A stretch of 64,000 nt of DNA from Hyaloperonospora brassicae. Taxonomy: Eukaryota; Oomycota; Peronosporomycetes; Peronosporales; Peronosporaceae. Location: the NCBI GenBank assembly GCA_947650285.1, contig CANTFL010000289.1:92766-156765 (forward strand). Direction: 5' to 3'. The translations under genes and the position numbers were made by a program. Positions within the stretch are counted from its first letter, which is position 1; each line of letters opens with the position of its first letter. The notes under the pieces are model-generated. The model did not search any database and had not been told where the DNA came from. It saw only the letters and a program-made list of their open reading frames with translations. Of this stretch, positions 43,688 through 56,510 are shown piece after piece.

Positions 43688-44608
43688 TTAACACGACGGG
43701 GCCGGTATCAGTATATCGTCTATGTATGATCTTCGACCAAGGACCGACGTCTTCATGTCAGAATCCTGTTTTCCGTCGGTAAACACATCGATTTGATCTG
43801 TCGATCCCGAAGTGATCGTAGTTGGACGTGTACCAATCTTTAAGTATTTATATAACGCATTTTCGATCAGTCGTTGGTAAATCTGCAATGCGTTCTTCAA
43901 TCCAAACGGCATCCTTAGCCATTCAAACAGGCCTGATGGTGTAAGAAACGCCAACATTTCTCTGGCTCGCTCCGTCATTTTCACCACCCAAAAACTACTT
44001 GCCATGTCTAAGGAGCAGTAACACATGAATTTATCCATATCCTGTAGCAAGTCGCTGATTAAAGGCAATGGGTAAATCATCAATCTCGTCAGCCGATTCA
44101 CTCGTCTATTGTCGATGCATAATCGAATATCTTCTCCATTCTTTTTTATGATCACCACGATCGGTGATGCCCACGGAGAAGTAAACGGGCGAATTATCTG
44201 CGCCGTCAATAGTCCCTTAATTAGATTATCTATCTTCTCGCGAAATTTGTGAGCGACCGGTCGCACCCTCTGTGCGATTGGGTTAGCGCCTCCGACATCA
44301 ATATCACAGACCGCTCCGCGAGCCGCAGGGGGTAGGGTATTACCTTTGCCGATTAGCAGATGAAGATTCGCCCATATTAGTTGTCGCAACTTCTCTTGAT
44401 CACTCGACAGTGGCTCTCCTGGGTCACCCACTTGAATGTCTTCTAAAGATATCTTGGCCGCAGGTATAACTACTTCCGGTAGGACTGCCATGTGCTGATC
44501 GTCCTCCTCGGCGTACAGCTCTCCCCTTTCGTTACGATGCGACGACTCGGTAAGCGGTTCCACCCCCGCTTTTTCTTCTCCGGTCGCCACGACGTCATTC
44601 CGTTTCAC
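43688..44608 (-). pseudogene. Reverse transcriptase of Gypsy C
   Basis: 306-codon open frame: IIRPFTSPWASPIVVIIKK, DIRLCIDNRRVN, YCSLDMASSFWVV (first Asp), FEWLRMPFGLKNALQIYQRL and the catalytic box RSYIDDILIPA (YxDD intact). It copies the element RNA into DNA. The catalytic residues look present, so this segment is the best preserved of element C; the frame runs into stops after the box, before the minisatellite. Confidence 0.9.
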
Positions 44609-44680
44609 CAGTCGATCAAACTTTTCCTGTAACTCGCAACCTCTGATCGCACTCCCGTCTGTCTGACAGCGGGACTCTCC

Positions 44681-45316
44681 TTACAGCAAATCGCTGATAC
44701 CTCGCCCGATATCTTTTGCGTCGACCACCTTTACCTTAGGGTGTGATTCCTCATTCCGATCTTGTGACTGATCACCCCTCCTGCACCCTTGGGTCGCAGA
44801 GATCGACGAAGAAACTTTCGTTGGTAGATAAGCATCTTCCTCGGGCTGCATACACCGCTCTTCTGTGTCCCTCGCGATCTCGTCAGACTGATTTCTGGAC
44901 TGCTTTTGTCCATCACCATCCATGGTAGAGATCGCGTCTGGCTGGTCGATGGATCGTCTCTGCCCCCGATCAGGCTCCTCGCAATCGATCCTCCCTGTCA
45001 CGGTCGGCGTCACCACTCTGCTAGATTCCTTTGACATGGTTTGCACACGCTCATCGTCTTGCGTCTCGTCGTTTGTATGTTCCGTCACAAGAACCGTTAT
45101 CGATCTTTGATCGCTCTTCATAGCGCGATCATTGCTTTCACTCTCGTCTATGTAGTGCATCAAACCCTCGTCGATCACGTTTTGATCAGGTTGTAACTTG
45201 TCAGAACTGCATTCGTTCGCCTCTTTTCCGGCCTTCACTTCTTGGCGTTTCAATATCTTTCTCGGCGTAGGATATGATCGCTGATCGACCAATGGCCCTT
45301 CATACGTTGCGGGCAA
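44681..45316 (-). pseudogene. Linker between protease and RT of Gypsy C
   Basis: 211-codon hydrophilic frame, rich in Glu, Asp, Ser and Arg, with no domain. It lies between the protease and the RT of the same polyprotein and is separated from the latter by a stop near 44680. Confidence 0.5.
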
Positions 45317-45553
45317 GACTTCTTCTCGATCAGTTGTAGCCTCGAACGCTAATGTCTACCACTCGTTATAACGTCGCGACCCCACAGACACGTACCCATG
45401 CGATCGGGGTATCGTGTCCGCTACCATCCACAGCCCTAATGGAGTTCCCCAGCGTAAAAGCATCACGCGATCACAGAGATTTGTGAGCTGTAGATAGTTG
45501 ATCCTGCCAGGCACGTTAGTCACAGTTGGTACCCACTCCACGTCTCGTCTCAC

Positions 45554-45991
45554 CTACAGTTTAGCTCTTGGTGGCGTGATACCTATCCTCACTTCTGTTG
45601 GTTTGCCGACCGGTATCACCACGTGTTGATCATTCAGGCTGATCTCTTGGATGGTCGATCTATAAAGTGTCTTACGCCCCGCTAGACCAATGCGGAATTC
45701 ATCGGGTAGACATAGCGTTCCGTCCGCTAGATCCAAGCGAATCCCCGCCGGAACCATGAAATCCATACCCAGTATAGCCTCTTGACCGACTTGATCACCG
45801 ACTCATACGTCGAAATAATACACTTGTGAGCCGTCCAATCTAATCTTGATCTTCGTGCGCCCAATTGTCATGTATGCGTTTTCCCCTATGCCGACACATT
45901 CTTGAGTCTGGCTTTCGTCGATCATGCACCCTACCTTACGCGCAAAGGTGGTGTCGATGGTTGACACTTCAGCACCAGAATCAAACAGCAT
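45554..45991 (-). pseudogene. Aspartic protease of Gypsy C
   Basis: Active site MLFDSGAEVSTIDTTFA at the start of the 45991-45803 frame (D-S-G intact), then ECVGIGENAYMTIG, and in the following frame MDFMVPAGIRLDLADGTLCL to the flap/C-terminal region. A stop or shift near 45770-45803 separates the two halves. It would cleave the gag-pol polyprotein. Confidence 0.8.
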
Positions 45992-46388
45992 AGTGGCCTT
46001 CTCATTATTGATCTTTCCAACCGCTTTAGCCTGTTTGAACCACTTTCCAGGTGTGTGGTATGTTTAATACCCACGTGATTCCCCTGGTGCGAGATCGAGC
46101 TCCATCTTCAAGGCTGATCGAGTATATTCATCAATTCGTTGCACACTTGAAATGACGGGACACAAGTTGAATCAATACGTATATTAGCGATTGGCTCGGC
46201 CTGATCGTTAACTTTTTCTACTTCACTTGTTTCTCAACGAATGCATATATGCAGAGCCTAGAACGCTCGGCTCGTACCAGATTCCGTCCTGATGAGCGTC
46301 CTAGTTTAACATCTCCTCCGGCTTGGACGGAAACATTCCTGCGTGCTTGATAGGCACATACCATTGACACATCAGATTGTAGAATTTT

Positions 46389-46667
46389 TTAAGGGCACTT
46401 GCCACTCTCATGCACTTTTTCACAAGCTTCACACGCGTAAAAACATTTGTCCGATGGATGACCTTTACGGCCGCAATTCTGGCAAGTCAATCGCTTCCAG
46501 CAGCCACGATCACCATTCGTGATCGATCCACAGTGAGTGCACGGTTTTGATCGCTCTCCGTGATCGCGTAACTTCTCCCGATCAGCTTCCTCAATGTGGC
46601 ATACGATGATCTTGGTTTGATTGCACTCGAATGGGAAGGTAGTTGGACAAACGCTGCGCCGTTCCAC
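46389..46667 (-). pseudogene. Zinc-knuckle end of Gypsy C gag
   Basis: The frame has CTHCGSITNGDRGC and a classical CCHC knuckle CQNCGRKGHPSDKC followed by CEACEKVHESGKC. Such knuckles bind the packaged RNA. The frame is open for 92 codons before a stop at 46389. Confidence 0.85.
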
Positions 46668-46899
46668 ATCCTCTTCCGATCCGCTTCGATCCGACTCCGA
46701 ACTGCTGCTCTCGGTTTTTTACCCAGATCGCTCGTACGGCTTGGGTTGATTTTGACGGCACCTGATCAGCTTTTTTAATTATCGCTGATGAAACTTTCCC
46801 GATCAAATCGACGCCTTCGTGTACCGGTTTTCCATCCGCTTATACGCACGCAACGTTTATTCCATGTATTCGGCGTCCGACAATCGCAATAGAGTCAAT

Positions 46900-48264
46900 T
46901 GTTTCGCTAAATCGCGATCGTCCAGCGTAGAAATAAAATGTTTCACATGTTCACGCGGCGTAGCGTGTCTTCCTTCTCAAATCGCGACCTTGGCTCACAT
47001 CGTTTCAATAGGTGTAAATACTTCAGCGGAGTTTCATCCGGTTGTTTGCGTGCGTGGTAATATGTTTGGTAGTTGACACGCCGTACCCTCCATATCGCAC
47101 CATGAAACCTTCCAGCAGATCTTTCCACGTGCGACGGGTGGTGCGACTCAATTGGCTGTGCCAATTCTGTGCCGGTCCCGTCAGTAGATCACCGAACACC
47201 AGACATTTCTCTTTATCTGGTATTGGGTTCCCTTAGGTACGCCGACTTGACCTAGCTAATCCATCTTCTGGCGCGATCTTCTAATTGGTCTCTGCCATTA
47301 AATTACTTCAGCTCGCCGATCACCGAGGAACGGATTCTCTGGGGAGACGGCCTTTGATTCATCGACACTTCTGCAGGCGCCATTAATGGCCGTCTCGGAT
47401 CTCTCCGCTCCGATTCGTACGGGGTATGTCCTCCGTGATAGCCAAAGTCTGTTTGACCTTGATGCGATCCGACCGACTAAGTCTCAACATCCGATAAGTA
47501 TTTCTCTCGAGCTCTTGGCATCTTGATCGCTTGACTTGGGTAGATCGCTTGACAGGCTTGAAACCGCTGCCTCTGTTCGAATCGCTCCATTGCGTTGTCG
47601 ATGTAGGACAGCAGATGTCCTTGTAAGGCCACTGCGTCATCTCCTGAGGCGCGTATAGCTGCCGATAGCGGATCAGCCCTGATTCGTTTGACGTGAACAT
47701 GCAGATGAGCGGAACCACGGGGGCCTAGTGACATCCGTTTAATGCCGATCGAGGCATCTGAGTCGATCTCGGATTCCGCTGAGGCATACTGCGACGATCC
47801 GGTGTGGTATTCCTAAATCATGTCCGCGATCGTGGTACTCGCTTAATGTTCAATCTTGGGTTTGACTGTGAGAGGGATCAGCTTCTCGTACAACTATCGA
47901 CATGCGCAGGTAATTTGACCTTGATGAAAATCCACAACCTTTTCACATCGATCATCTACGCCACGAATCCAGCTTCATGAAAAAGTCGCAGGATCCCATG
48001 GATTCCTTCCAGCATGTTCGATGCACTTGCCGGGGTCGATACCGGATCTTGAATCTCGTCGATCATTTCTGGCTTCAGCACTTGGAGTACTGGGTCGCTT
48101 GATAAAAGATTCTTGAGCATCTTCCACTCGTACATCTTGGCCAGTTCTTCATATTGCCACCCATTCATCTTTATTTCGTCTTCTGCGAACATAAACGGCT
48201 TCGGGATCTTGTTCTCAACTTGATCTCGTTGATCGGGCTCGGTCGTTGTTTTTTTCACCCTCAC
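46900..48264 (-). pseudogene. gag body of Gypsy C
   Basis: Scattered frames on the minus strand. 48264-47956 (NGWQYEELAKMYEWKM...) and 47164-46943, where YYHARKQPDETPLKYLHLLKR is typical of a Gypsy capsid helix region. Several stops in between (about 47740-47960). Confidence 0.6.
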
Positions 48265-49329
48265 AGTCCTCGATCAATCTTTTTTCCGAGAGATCGCGGG
48301 TGTGACTTTGGGCAACTTTTGCTCGGTTTTAACCGATGCGGATTTCACCCTGCAAATCATGCTTCGTAGCACGATCCGCGGCCGTCCCCTAAGGGACCTC
48401 AGGAGGGGTAGAGGTTTGTCTTCCAAATCGAGCGATCGATTTTCCTCTTTATATTCTTGTCATTAGAGCCCCTCCCAGAACTTGATGAACTGAAAATCTT
48501 TCAAACTCACGCGTCTGTGGCGATTCATTGGCCTTCGACGCTTCCATCCCAGGTTTAGTTATTATCTTTCGATCGTCACTCAGGGACTCACGGTAAAATC
48601 CCGAGTGATCAGGAGATCCGGGCAGGCGCACCATTGTGGTGGAGTGGTGATAGCTCTTTTGAGTAGTCGATCCCAACTCTCCACTGGCGCCCGGACGAAC
48701 GACTAACGGACGGGGTGCTCCGATTCCGTGTTCTTGATAGCCTTCCTCACCTTTTGTACCCGTCGGTGGAGCGGGTTGCACTCTTCCTGGTGGACTCGTG
48801 TCAATGGAAAACTTGACCTTGTTTGCGATGGGGTCGAGGTTCGATCACGGTGTAGAAATCTTCACATTACGATCGGGGATGGTGTGATCACGTGGAATTC
48901 GTCACGCGATCACTTGTATGCTTGTGGGGTACTCGATATGAGTCACCCTGATCTGTAACAGATCGCCTTGTCCAAATGTAGACCTTGATTCGCGAGCCTT
49001 CTGACCACTTGAGCCGTCTCGCGATCTTGGGTCCTCAACCACAAAGGGTTTCCTGCGTCCAGTCGCAGTTGGGGTGTTGTTCGAGAGATCCTGATCCCTG
49101 GCCAAACAATCCAGGGATATCACTTGATTAAAGTACGTAAACCTTTCCTTGACGTCGGGTGGCCAATGATCCACCCGTAGGAGAAGTCGACACGTGTACT
49201 TTGAAGCAAATTGAACTCTGTTTAATGTTAACAAATCAAACCCAACAACCCTATCCCTATCCCCATGTCTTGGACATCGTTTGCCACATGTCGCTCTCTT
49301 TAAACGGTAGCGATCTTGTACTTGCGTGG

Positions 49330-49620
49330 CCCACACCTGATATGCTTGTCTGATCGCGATCACATACCTGATCAACGATCACGATCTCGATTGCTTCCTG
49401 ATCGCGATCGCCTTGCTAATCGCGGATCACATGGTGTGCTTTACACCAACTTGATCTCGATCACACACTTGATTTCGATCGCGTACCTGATCGCTGATCA
49501 CGATCTCGATCACTAAGCACGGTATCGATCACTAATCACGATCTCGATCGCCTCCTTGATCGCGATTGCCTTGCTGATCGCGGTTACCTTCTTGATCGAC
49601 TGATCGCCAACGTTACCTTC
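49330..49620 (-). repeat. GATCGCGATC-rich degenerate repeats
   Basis: Dense short imperfect repeats of TGATCGCGATC and CGATCACGATCTCGATCG type, each nearly palindromic. They lie in the probable 5' LTR/leader side of Gypsy C. Unit length is irregular. Confidence 0.6.
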
Positions 49621-49799
49621 CGCCTCATACCTTGACCCAAGATTGCAGGTCCCAACCTGTCCGATCTGATATCCATTTAAGTATGACTGTCCAATGGACG
49701 CGATCTGACCAGATGTGGGACCGGGCAGCCAACCGTTAACTGGCTCGGACATAACGGGAATGCGATCAGTTCCTCTACAGAGAAGTTTCATAGTCTCTT

Positions 49800-52700
49800 T
49801 ATTACACTAACATGCATTTATATATATTATTGTCTTCAATAGATTTTTTGAGGTCGGCGGATCAACCAATTTATGCCATCTTGCGTCGAAAGATCACATC
49901 ATTATTAGGATTTTACATTGGCTCACATCAAGATTATGCGCCCCTTGACTCTTCACAATGACAGTGACGTCTGACTTATGCACTCACAATTTTATCGGAC
50001 CTTTACGTTCGATTCAGTTGAGTAGTAGATCAACTGTCTCCTGTATTAAACAAGTTAAACTCGCTGGCCTAGTTGGTATATCGAGCACATTTCATTCAAT
50101 TTGTTTGCACAAAAGTGCCACCGCATCGATTTAATCAAAAGTCCAGTGATGAAAGTTAGAGTGAAAATATCATACGTAGGGTATACCTAATGTATTATAA
50201 TATCTACGTGCAATGCGAACCACTCTTAATTATTAATGTCTTGTCCTAGTCGAATACCTATAATTGCGCTACAGTTTGTACAATAAGCTAGAAAGTGTTT
50301 GTGTCGACTCGCACCCTACATCCTCGGCACATTGAAAGATCTTTATGGCCAATTGAAGTGTGCAGGGTCGTAAAATAATGACTACGAACCATGTCAGCGT
50401 ATACAAGATTGCTGTAAAATGGATATAAGGTGTCTAAAGACGCAAAACATACGATGACCAAAGCAATAGTGTTCGTTGAAACCAACCAATCGTAGCGTGT
50501 ACATACTTACGTCGCTGTAAGCCCTAAAGCATACAAGCAGATGGTATAAAATCGCTGCATATTATTTTTTGATTCTAAGCGTAATGGCGGAAAGACTCGT
50601 CGCTATTATCTGCGTATAAAATCGAATATTTGCAGCCACAATCGGTCATATATAATTGGTATTTCTTACAAATCTAATTAATCGCATATATTATACAAAG
50701 GTACAATGGATTGTTTTTCTAAGTATACATATCAATCTCCTTCTCTACTTCAATATTCTCAATAAGGCGTTGATGTTACTTACGCCTATCTGCCATAATA
50801 TATCTATCAATATTAGGGGGACATCTAGCATATATTTAAGTTTCTTGTATCATTTGGCTTTTTTTCTGACATATCTTCGGACACGCATGGGAACACCTTC
50901 ACACGTGACGATAGACTCTGAAGGTCCATCGTCATACTTTCTTGACTAGTGCTGTTTCAGAATGCGATATACCGATATACATATAGCAGGTAATCAGTCG
51001 TATAAACTCCCATCTCTGTGTTGACCACGTCCAATAAGCATTGACAGATTTTCTTTGCAAATAATGTGGGATTCCGCGGGTAAAGCATCGTTGATAGAAT
51101 GATGACATTCAGATATTTGTCGGCGTCGATATGCGGTGTTCTGTCGATGGTTGCACGACCAAGCGCAAGATTTATATTAGATTTAGATTTGATAGAACGA
51201 CCTCATCGTCTCTTGTCAATACATATGTAATTACTTCGTTGCTTCCACCTATTCTACAGTGTATATACTGTTTAGACATGTCATCTCGTGCATATCTACA
51301 ACGTACACTAAATAATTTTTCCGATAATAAAGCTTTGTGAATACGGATGTTCAGGCCTCTATTAACTTCAAATTTAATGTTTGATTGAAGCAAGAAATGA
51401 TTGGAGAAGCAATAAATTACCCTGACCTTCCATATGTGCGCTGATGCGCTGTTAAAACTTTGTGAAACAGTGCTTCCTTAGATACACGTGTTGTTCGTAT
51501 TTTCGTAGCCACGTCAAAAAAACACTTGTGACTCCCACTTCGTGACCGCTTTTGGTAGTGAACCTTCTTTCAATCATTAACCTTTGGGTTTATAACGCTA
51601 CTTATCTGTATGCCCAATGATGAAGGGAGCATGCTATTCTGATGTTTATATTGATTGCCAAAGCAACGGCTACGTTATCGTGATCGATTCTGATCCTTTC
51701 ACGTTACGTAGAGCGGTTTCATTGCCGAGAGAGGTCCTATACGAGAGATAACAATATTATCCATTTCGTGAGTACTAATATATGACGATTCTATCACTTT
51801 TGCAACGCTCACATCACGCTGCCTAAATATTCAGATTACGTTTCCATATCCACATAAATGCACGGAGAATCAATTTTACAAGCCATGACGTTTCTTCAGC
51901 CTGTAAGAAGCTTCCAAAAAGGACAATATTTACTGGCACGGTAGCACATTTTTATCAAATTACTGACAGATAGAAATAGTAGTGGCTTAGTGCGCTTGCA
52001 TTAAATCTGGCCACAAACATCGTACCCTACTTATTCTAGTCACACAATCTTTATATATCGTCAGCTGGGTAATGCTGCGTATAATCATCATTACCTGTTG
52101 CAAATGCAAATACTCTAATACTGCTTGAGCTCAGGATTTTATTTGGTTTGGTCGTGACATTATTATATAAGGTACAAGGAAGTTACGTTTAAAAGTATTG
52201 TGTCGATAAGCGAGCTAAATCGATATAACGTATCCACCAATTACGATATCTATTGTATATGAAGTTAATAATAATATAATATGTCGTCAATCATGCAACC
52301 ACAAACCTTCTTAGACATAGAGGCGTTGTCTATCCATGCTTTTTGTCAGTATGGCAGGCTCACTCGTAGACGAACTTTTGGACAATATAGTACCCTTTTA
52401 TACAAAAATATATGTGGCTAACTGTTTGTCAATGATGCTGATTGGAAACGCTTTCTATTTAAAGAGTTTTTCGGCTCTAACAAGCATGTCATTTTTTGGT
52501 ACACCGTTGGGTAACGTTTATCATTATTTTGGGAAATAATTTTGGCTCATGTGTTTAATATCGTTTTAAGAAGTCTTTGCGTAGCCTCTACCTAGTCGTG
52601 CAGTTAATTTACCACAGAACACCAATTGAACCGTTATCTTCATGATCAGCGGGGTTAAAATGCCGGCTTCAGTTTGATGTCATTATGCATCAAAAATGAG

Positions 52701-53419
52701 CCATTTTTATTGGGGTCTATAAGGCAGTTATGCAGTACAAATAAACTGGACCACCCTGGTGTCTTGCTCTATTTATCTGTCATTTACCATATTTGCGGAC
52801 CCAAAAACGGCCTTGAAGAACTAAAAAACTTGACACCCAACGCTTAAACTAACACAGTAAAAGATGCTTACACTGACCCGATGGGATAGGTGCCTTGAAC
52901 CTCGCATGCACTGCACGTGTAGTGGAAGACTAATATTACCCACGAACACATATAAGTGAAATGTAAATAGCCTTTGTCGGAGCTATAGGTCAAGGATTCT
53001 AACGCTTATCTTCATTTACTATTTCTATAATTTATCGTAGGTTTTTTGTATATCTACTTACAAAATGCTACTTGTTTGCTATAAGAGGCGCATAGCTGTT
53101 TACCTAATTGTTATACTGGTTTAAAACAATTAATGAGTGCAGCGATGACAAATTTACTATCTCACGTAACATTTATGATCTTACATTCAACTAGGTAGAT
53201 TTTGTAAATGACATCGACCAAGTTAATATACACAGCAACCCAAAGTGGTGTCAATGACACGCAACAGGCATACCCATCGTACTAGACTTGTCATGCCAAT
53301 TTTGACATGACGATTATTATGATAATAAGACTAGTACTCGGTCTTAAAAATGATTAGTTAAAAACCATTTGTTGTGTAGCACGGAATAAACTGGTGACAT
53401 CATGTCAAGGAGCGGAAAC
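49800..53419. other. AT-rich region without recognisable genes
   Basis: About 3.6 kb of AT-rich sequence with only short fortuitous frames and no domain, RNA gene or clear terminal repeat. The left part may contain a decayed LTR of Gypsy C. Confidence 0.55.
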
Positions 53420-53683
53420 TGTAACGGGAAGAGCCCATTACATAAAAATCGGTACGAAAGTACCAGTTTTTGTATATTATCTGTTTTGATAATATTCAAT
53501 CAACATCAGTCGAAATGAGTGATGTTGTAGGATATTATCGCTAAGGATAATATCCGTGGAGGGGTCCACTTCTCGGTTGATGTACGGTGTACATTCACAA
53601 ACTCAACCACCAATCTCTGCTGTACGCACACAATGGGTGGTGAGCAAGGGACCCACATAGGAGACAGTAGTTTAATATAGTTA
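53420..53683 (+). repeat. Left part of an A-type LTR, split by an insertion
   Basis: Starts TGTAACGGG with partner CCCATTACA. Contains the same hairpin order as A, including a perfect 10-bp stem GGATATTATC/GATAATATCC (about 53543-53568) and the core block (53606-53645). Interrupted after GTTA at 53680-53683; the rest of the LTR resumes at 55548. Confidence 0.85.
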
Positions 53684-55547
53684 TGTGGCAAAGTCACCAA
53701 TCAAATTTTCTACGAGGATCGGTGACCACATATTTGAGGCGCCACTTACTGGTGGAGAATTAGACCACGGGACCTGGCGATCCAATGAGAGATGGGAGGC
53801 GATCCCAACGGAGAAAGACGATACGATCCAACTGTCGTCAGACTGACGGGTATGGAACGATCTGAGACGGGGCGTGAAAAGGGATGATTCCCATGCTGCG
53901 ATCTGGGACAAGGAATGATTGTAACGGTGCGATCTGGGACAAGGGACTGGATTGTACTAAACGGCTGATCTGAAGCAGAATTACTCTGGGAAAGGTGCAT
54001 CTGGGACCAGACGATGCGAAGTGACTCTGTGACAAAGGTGTTGAAATCTATTAGATCGGTGACATTCTATACCGGGCTCCCAAAAGAAGTACTGATTTAG
54101 GTTAATTATGGACCGATCTGGAATTGTGGATGTTTGTGGGAGTCCGTGGGACCGTTGTAAGAACTATGGATGGTCCCATTGAGCAGATAGACCCTTGGGA
54201 ATGGTATTGGAGTACACACAATGAACGGAAAAGACATATAGGGCCGGATCGCACTGTGTCGATCCTACTCGATCTCGAATTGGACATCAGATCGGTCATG
54301 TTCCCTGCTGGTTATGGATATATCGATGATGGAGCTATCGTATGATGATGTACATGCTCGTTGAAGGTCTATGAGAGATGTCCCAAAAGTTCAGACCGAA
54401 AGAGCCAGTGGAAGCCGGTCGAATGGACGTCGCAAAATGGATTTAGACACATTCGGCATTTGGATACTATTTTGGACTTTTCGGTACCAAAATTGGGTAT
54501 TTGGTACCGTATTTGGAATTTGGTCCTTTTTGGTGTCTAGGTACGATATCGGGAGTATTGGCGCTATCTTTGGAGTACAGGTCACGAGATTTCGACACGT
54601 GTTCAAGGGGGCGGTCAAGCTTAAAGGTGATATCGACTTCGACAGTGACCTACGGTTGGGAATAGGCTTAAGGATAGGTCGGCTATTAATTTGGTTGGTT
54701 AATAAACAGACTTGAACTCTACTTCTTCTGCTCACGACGCACGTTCCCCTCCCCTCTTCTCCGGGCAAGATTGATTTGGCTTCCCCGGCGGGTCAAGGCG
54801 CGCGTGTTACAAGGACACAGAAGACCGATCTTGGATTGTTGGCCAAGATCGAGAAGAGCGCTCTCGGGATATTTGGCCCGGATCGATCAAGTACTCACAC
54901 TCAACTCAACTGCTAGGGTAGCAGCAACATCAGGAAAAGGAGAAGGACTTTGGTTACAAGATCGCGAGGCAGCTCAAGTGGTCAGAAGATCTGGACAAGG
55001 AGTTCAAGACAAGACCGAGCAAGACCGAAGCGATCTACAGGGCAGATCGGCACGTTTCATTTTGGCGAAACCCAGGATCGATCTGCCCACATTGCGCACT
55101 TCCGGCAAGATCGGCCGATCCCGAGACCAGATCGGACCGATCCCAACGCAAGATCGACGCAAGACAACTATTTGCTGAGTGAAGATTTCCGCACAGCGAA
55201 GACCCCGATCCCGAAGACAAATCGAGATCGGTGTGATTCAAGATCGAGATCGCGACATCGCCCAAGAGTGACTGCCGCGACTCAAGATCAAGATCGCAGA
55301 ACCCCCGTTCGTGGTGTGAAGATTTCCGCACCGGAAGCGAACGCTCAACCCCAAACCCTCAGCGAGATCGACATCTCCCAAGGCCGTTACGAAGAGCTCA
55401 AGCCAGCCCAACCGACGGGTACACAAGGTGAGCACAAGGTTATACAGCAAGGCACGGATCGAAGTACCCCCTCCGTGAGTCGGCAAGTCCGGGCAAGTGG
55501 AAGATTGACACTCACTAAAGTAATTTTGTGAGATCGACTTCACCACA
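53684..55547 (+). mobile_element. C-type Gypsy 5' fragment inserted in an A-type LTR
   Basis: 1864 bp between two GTTA copies (53680-53683 and 55548-55551), with outer ends TGTGG...CCACA. It resembles an LTR of about 1.13 kb (53684-54811, with AATAAA at 54701 and end GTGTTACA) plus leader. The leader at about 54955-54990 (AGATCGCGAGGCAGCTC, then AAGTGGTCAGAAG) matches element C in reverse near 49030-48990, and the frame PAQPTGTQGE near 55410 matches C near 48780. Only one LTR is seen, so it is an internally deleted or non-autonomous copy. Confidence 0.65.
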
Positions 55548-55708
55548 GTTATATCAAGACGAAAGATAATTTATTAACGTTATAACTATATTAAATAACA
55601 GTTTTTTTCCTCAAGACAGAGCTTTCGGGTTCTGTTTTGCCTACCGCTTCCTCGGTTGCCCGTGTTTTTGCTACCGAGCAGACTGTGACGCAAGTCGCGT
55701 GCCCGTTC
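55548..55708 (+). repeat. Right part of the split A-type LTR
   Basis: Continues the LTR of 53420: TCAAGACGAAAGAT, ATTAAATAACAG, CCTCAAGACAGAGC and GGTTCTGTTTTGCCT follow the order seen in A. The LTR end (GTGCCCGTT) is degenerate near 55708. Confidence 0.75.
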
Positions 55709-55709
55709 G

Positions 55710-55992
55710 CTTGGTAAATCCTTTGATAACGTCTCAATGAAAACACCGCGGGTGATCCGAGTGCCTTCGAGGCGTTTCTTACGTCGGACAAGTCCGACTC
55801 GCCAAACTAGATGAACTGCATCTCGAAGCCATCGTGTGCACGTGGTGAAATACCACGTGCGCTTTCATCAACAGGTGCAGAAGACAAAAAAGGTTCAGCA
55901 GACGACAGATAGTCTGCTATGGAGGCTTGCGCAGCAACATGCTGTGCCGTCTTCGAGTCTCTCCGCATATACATGTTAACTATGCGAGGCAA
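55710..55992 (-). pseudogene. Antisense ORF remnant of a collapsed Gypsy element
   Basis: On the strand opposite to the adjoining LTRs. Begins PRIVNMYMRRDSKTAQ (cf. PRIVNMAMRGDLRHAQ at 63.6 kb), has an acidic, Ser-rich segment ending in SPRAHDGFEMQFI, a TAG, then FGESDLSDVRNASKA, the counterpart of IYSGESDVSDSG. Only the N-terminal part is left; it abuts the end of the 5' LTR, so some 7-8 kb of internal element have been lost. Confidence 0.65.
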
Positions 55993-56098
55993 GGTCAGGG
56001 TTGGGTGGATTTAACCAGGCAAGTGCTCCCCATCCCAATGATGTCCAACGGGTGGATACCAAGTTGTAATAGTCACATATTGAATATCAGTAAAATGG

Positions 56099-56510
56099 GG
56101 GGTTACCGGGGTAGCACCTACGTATAATTACCTTGTGAAAAATAGTAATGAGGAACATTATGATAAACATCCTTTTAACAATATCAATGAATACAGTAAT
56201 GTTGTTGAGATGACCCAAAGGTCTACTCATTGGTTGATATTGTGCTTACATCAATCCATCAAGCTATCAATCACTGTTAGACGCGCGCAATGGGTGGTGA
56301 GTAGACGCCATCATACGTTTGGCTATATTAATATAAATAAAGTTAGGACAAATCGTAGAACAAGCGATATTGGACTTAACTATATTAAGTAACATTTTTA
56401 CTTTTGCAACGACAAAATTATTCGTCTTCGTCTTATGCCCTTCTTCTGTGCATTTTATAGATGTAGCATGGCACTGACCTTCACTGTTGTCAGTGAGAGT
56501 TGGCTCCATA
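56099..56510 (+). repeat. Degenerate B-type LTR, right end of a collapsed element
   Basis: Preceded by a purine tract (AAAATGGGGGG). Shares AACATCCTTTTAACAATATC, the block around TCTACTCATTGGTTGATAT, and the core (about 56264-56302: TAGACGCGCGCAATG, GGTGGTGAGTAGACG) with B LTRs. The end near 56510 contains a stem CACTGAC/GTCAGTG. The 5' LTR of the same relic is nearer to A, so the relic is a mixed or recombined element. Confidence 0.6.

Larger units (their letters stand above)
40306..49210 (-). mobile_element. Ty3/Gypsy element 'C', minus strand, different lineage, 3' end truncated
   Basis: Reading right to left: leader (about 49200-48300), gag with zinc knuckles, protease, RT, RNase H region with a tandem repeat, a second RNase H, integrase and chromodomain ending at about 40306. 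This is Gypsy order, but the proteins differ from A/B (RT box YIDD; VYWKGYGDSSWVDEAD chromodomain). The 3' LTR is absent because the element ends at the junction with B. The 5' LTR is probably in about 49.2-50.2 kb but is too diverged to delimit. A related 5' fragment lies at 53684-55547. Stops throughout. Confidence 0.85.

Noticed and set aside
49513..49791. Minus-strand 92-codon frame at the 5' side of Gypsy C
   Set aside because: It consists largely of GATCG repeats and lies in the probable LTR/leader; no gag similarity.
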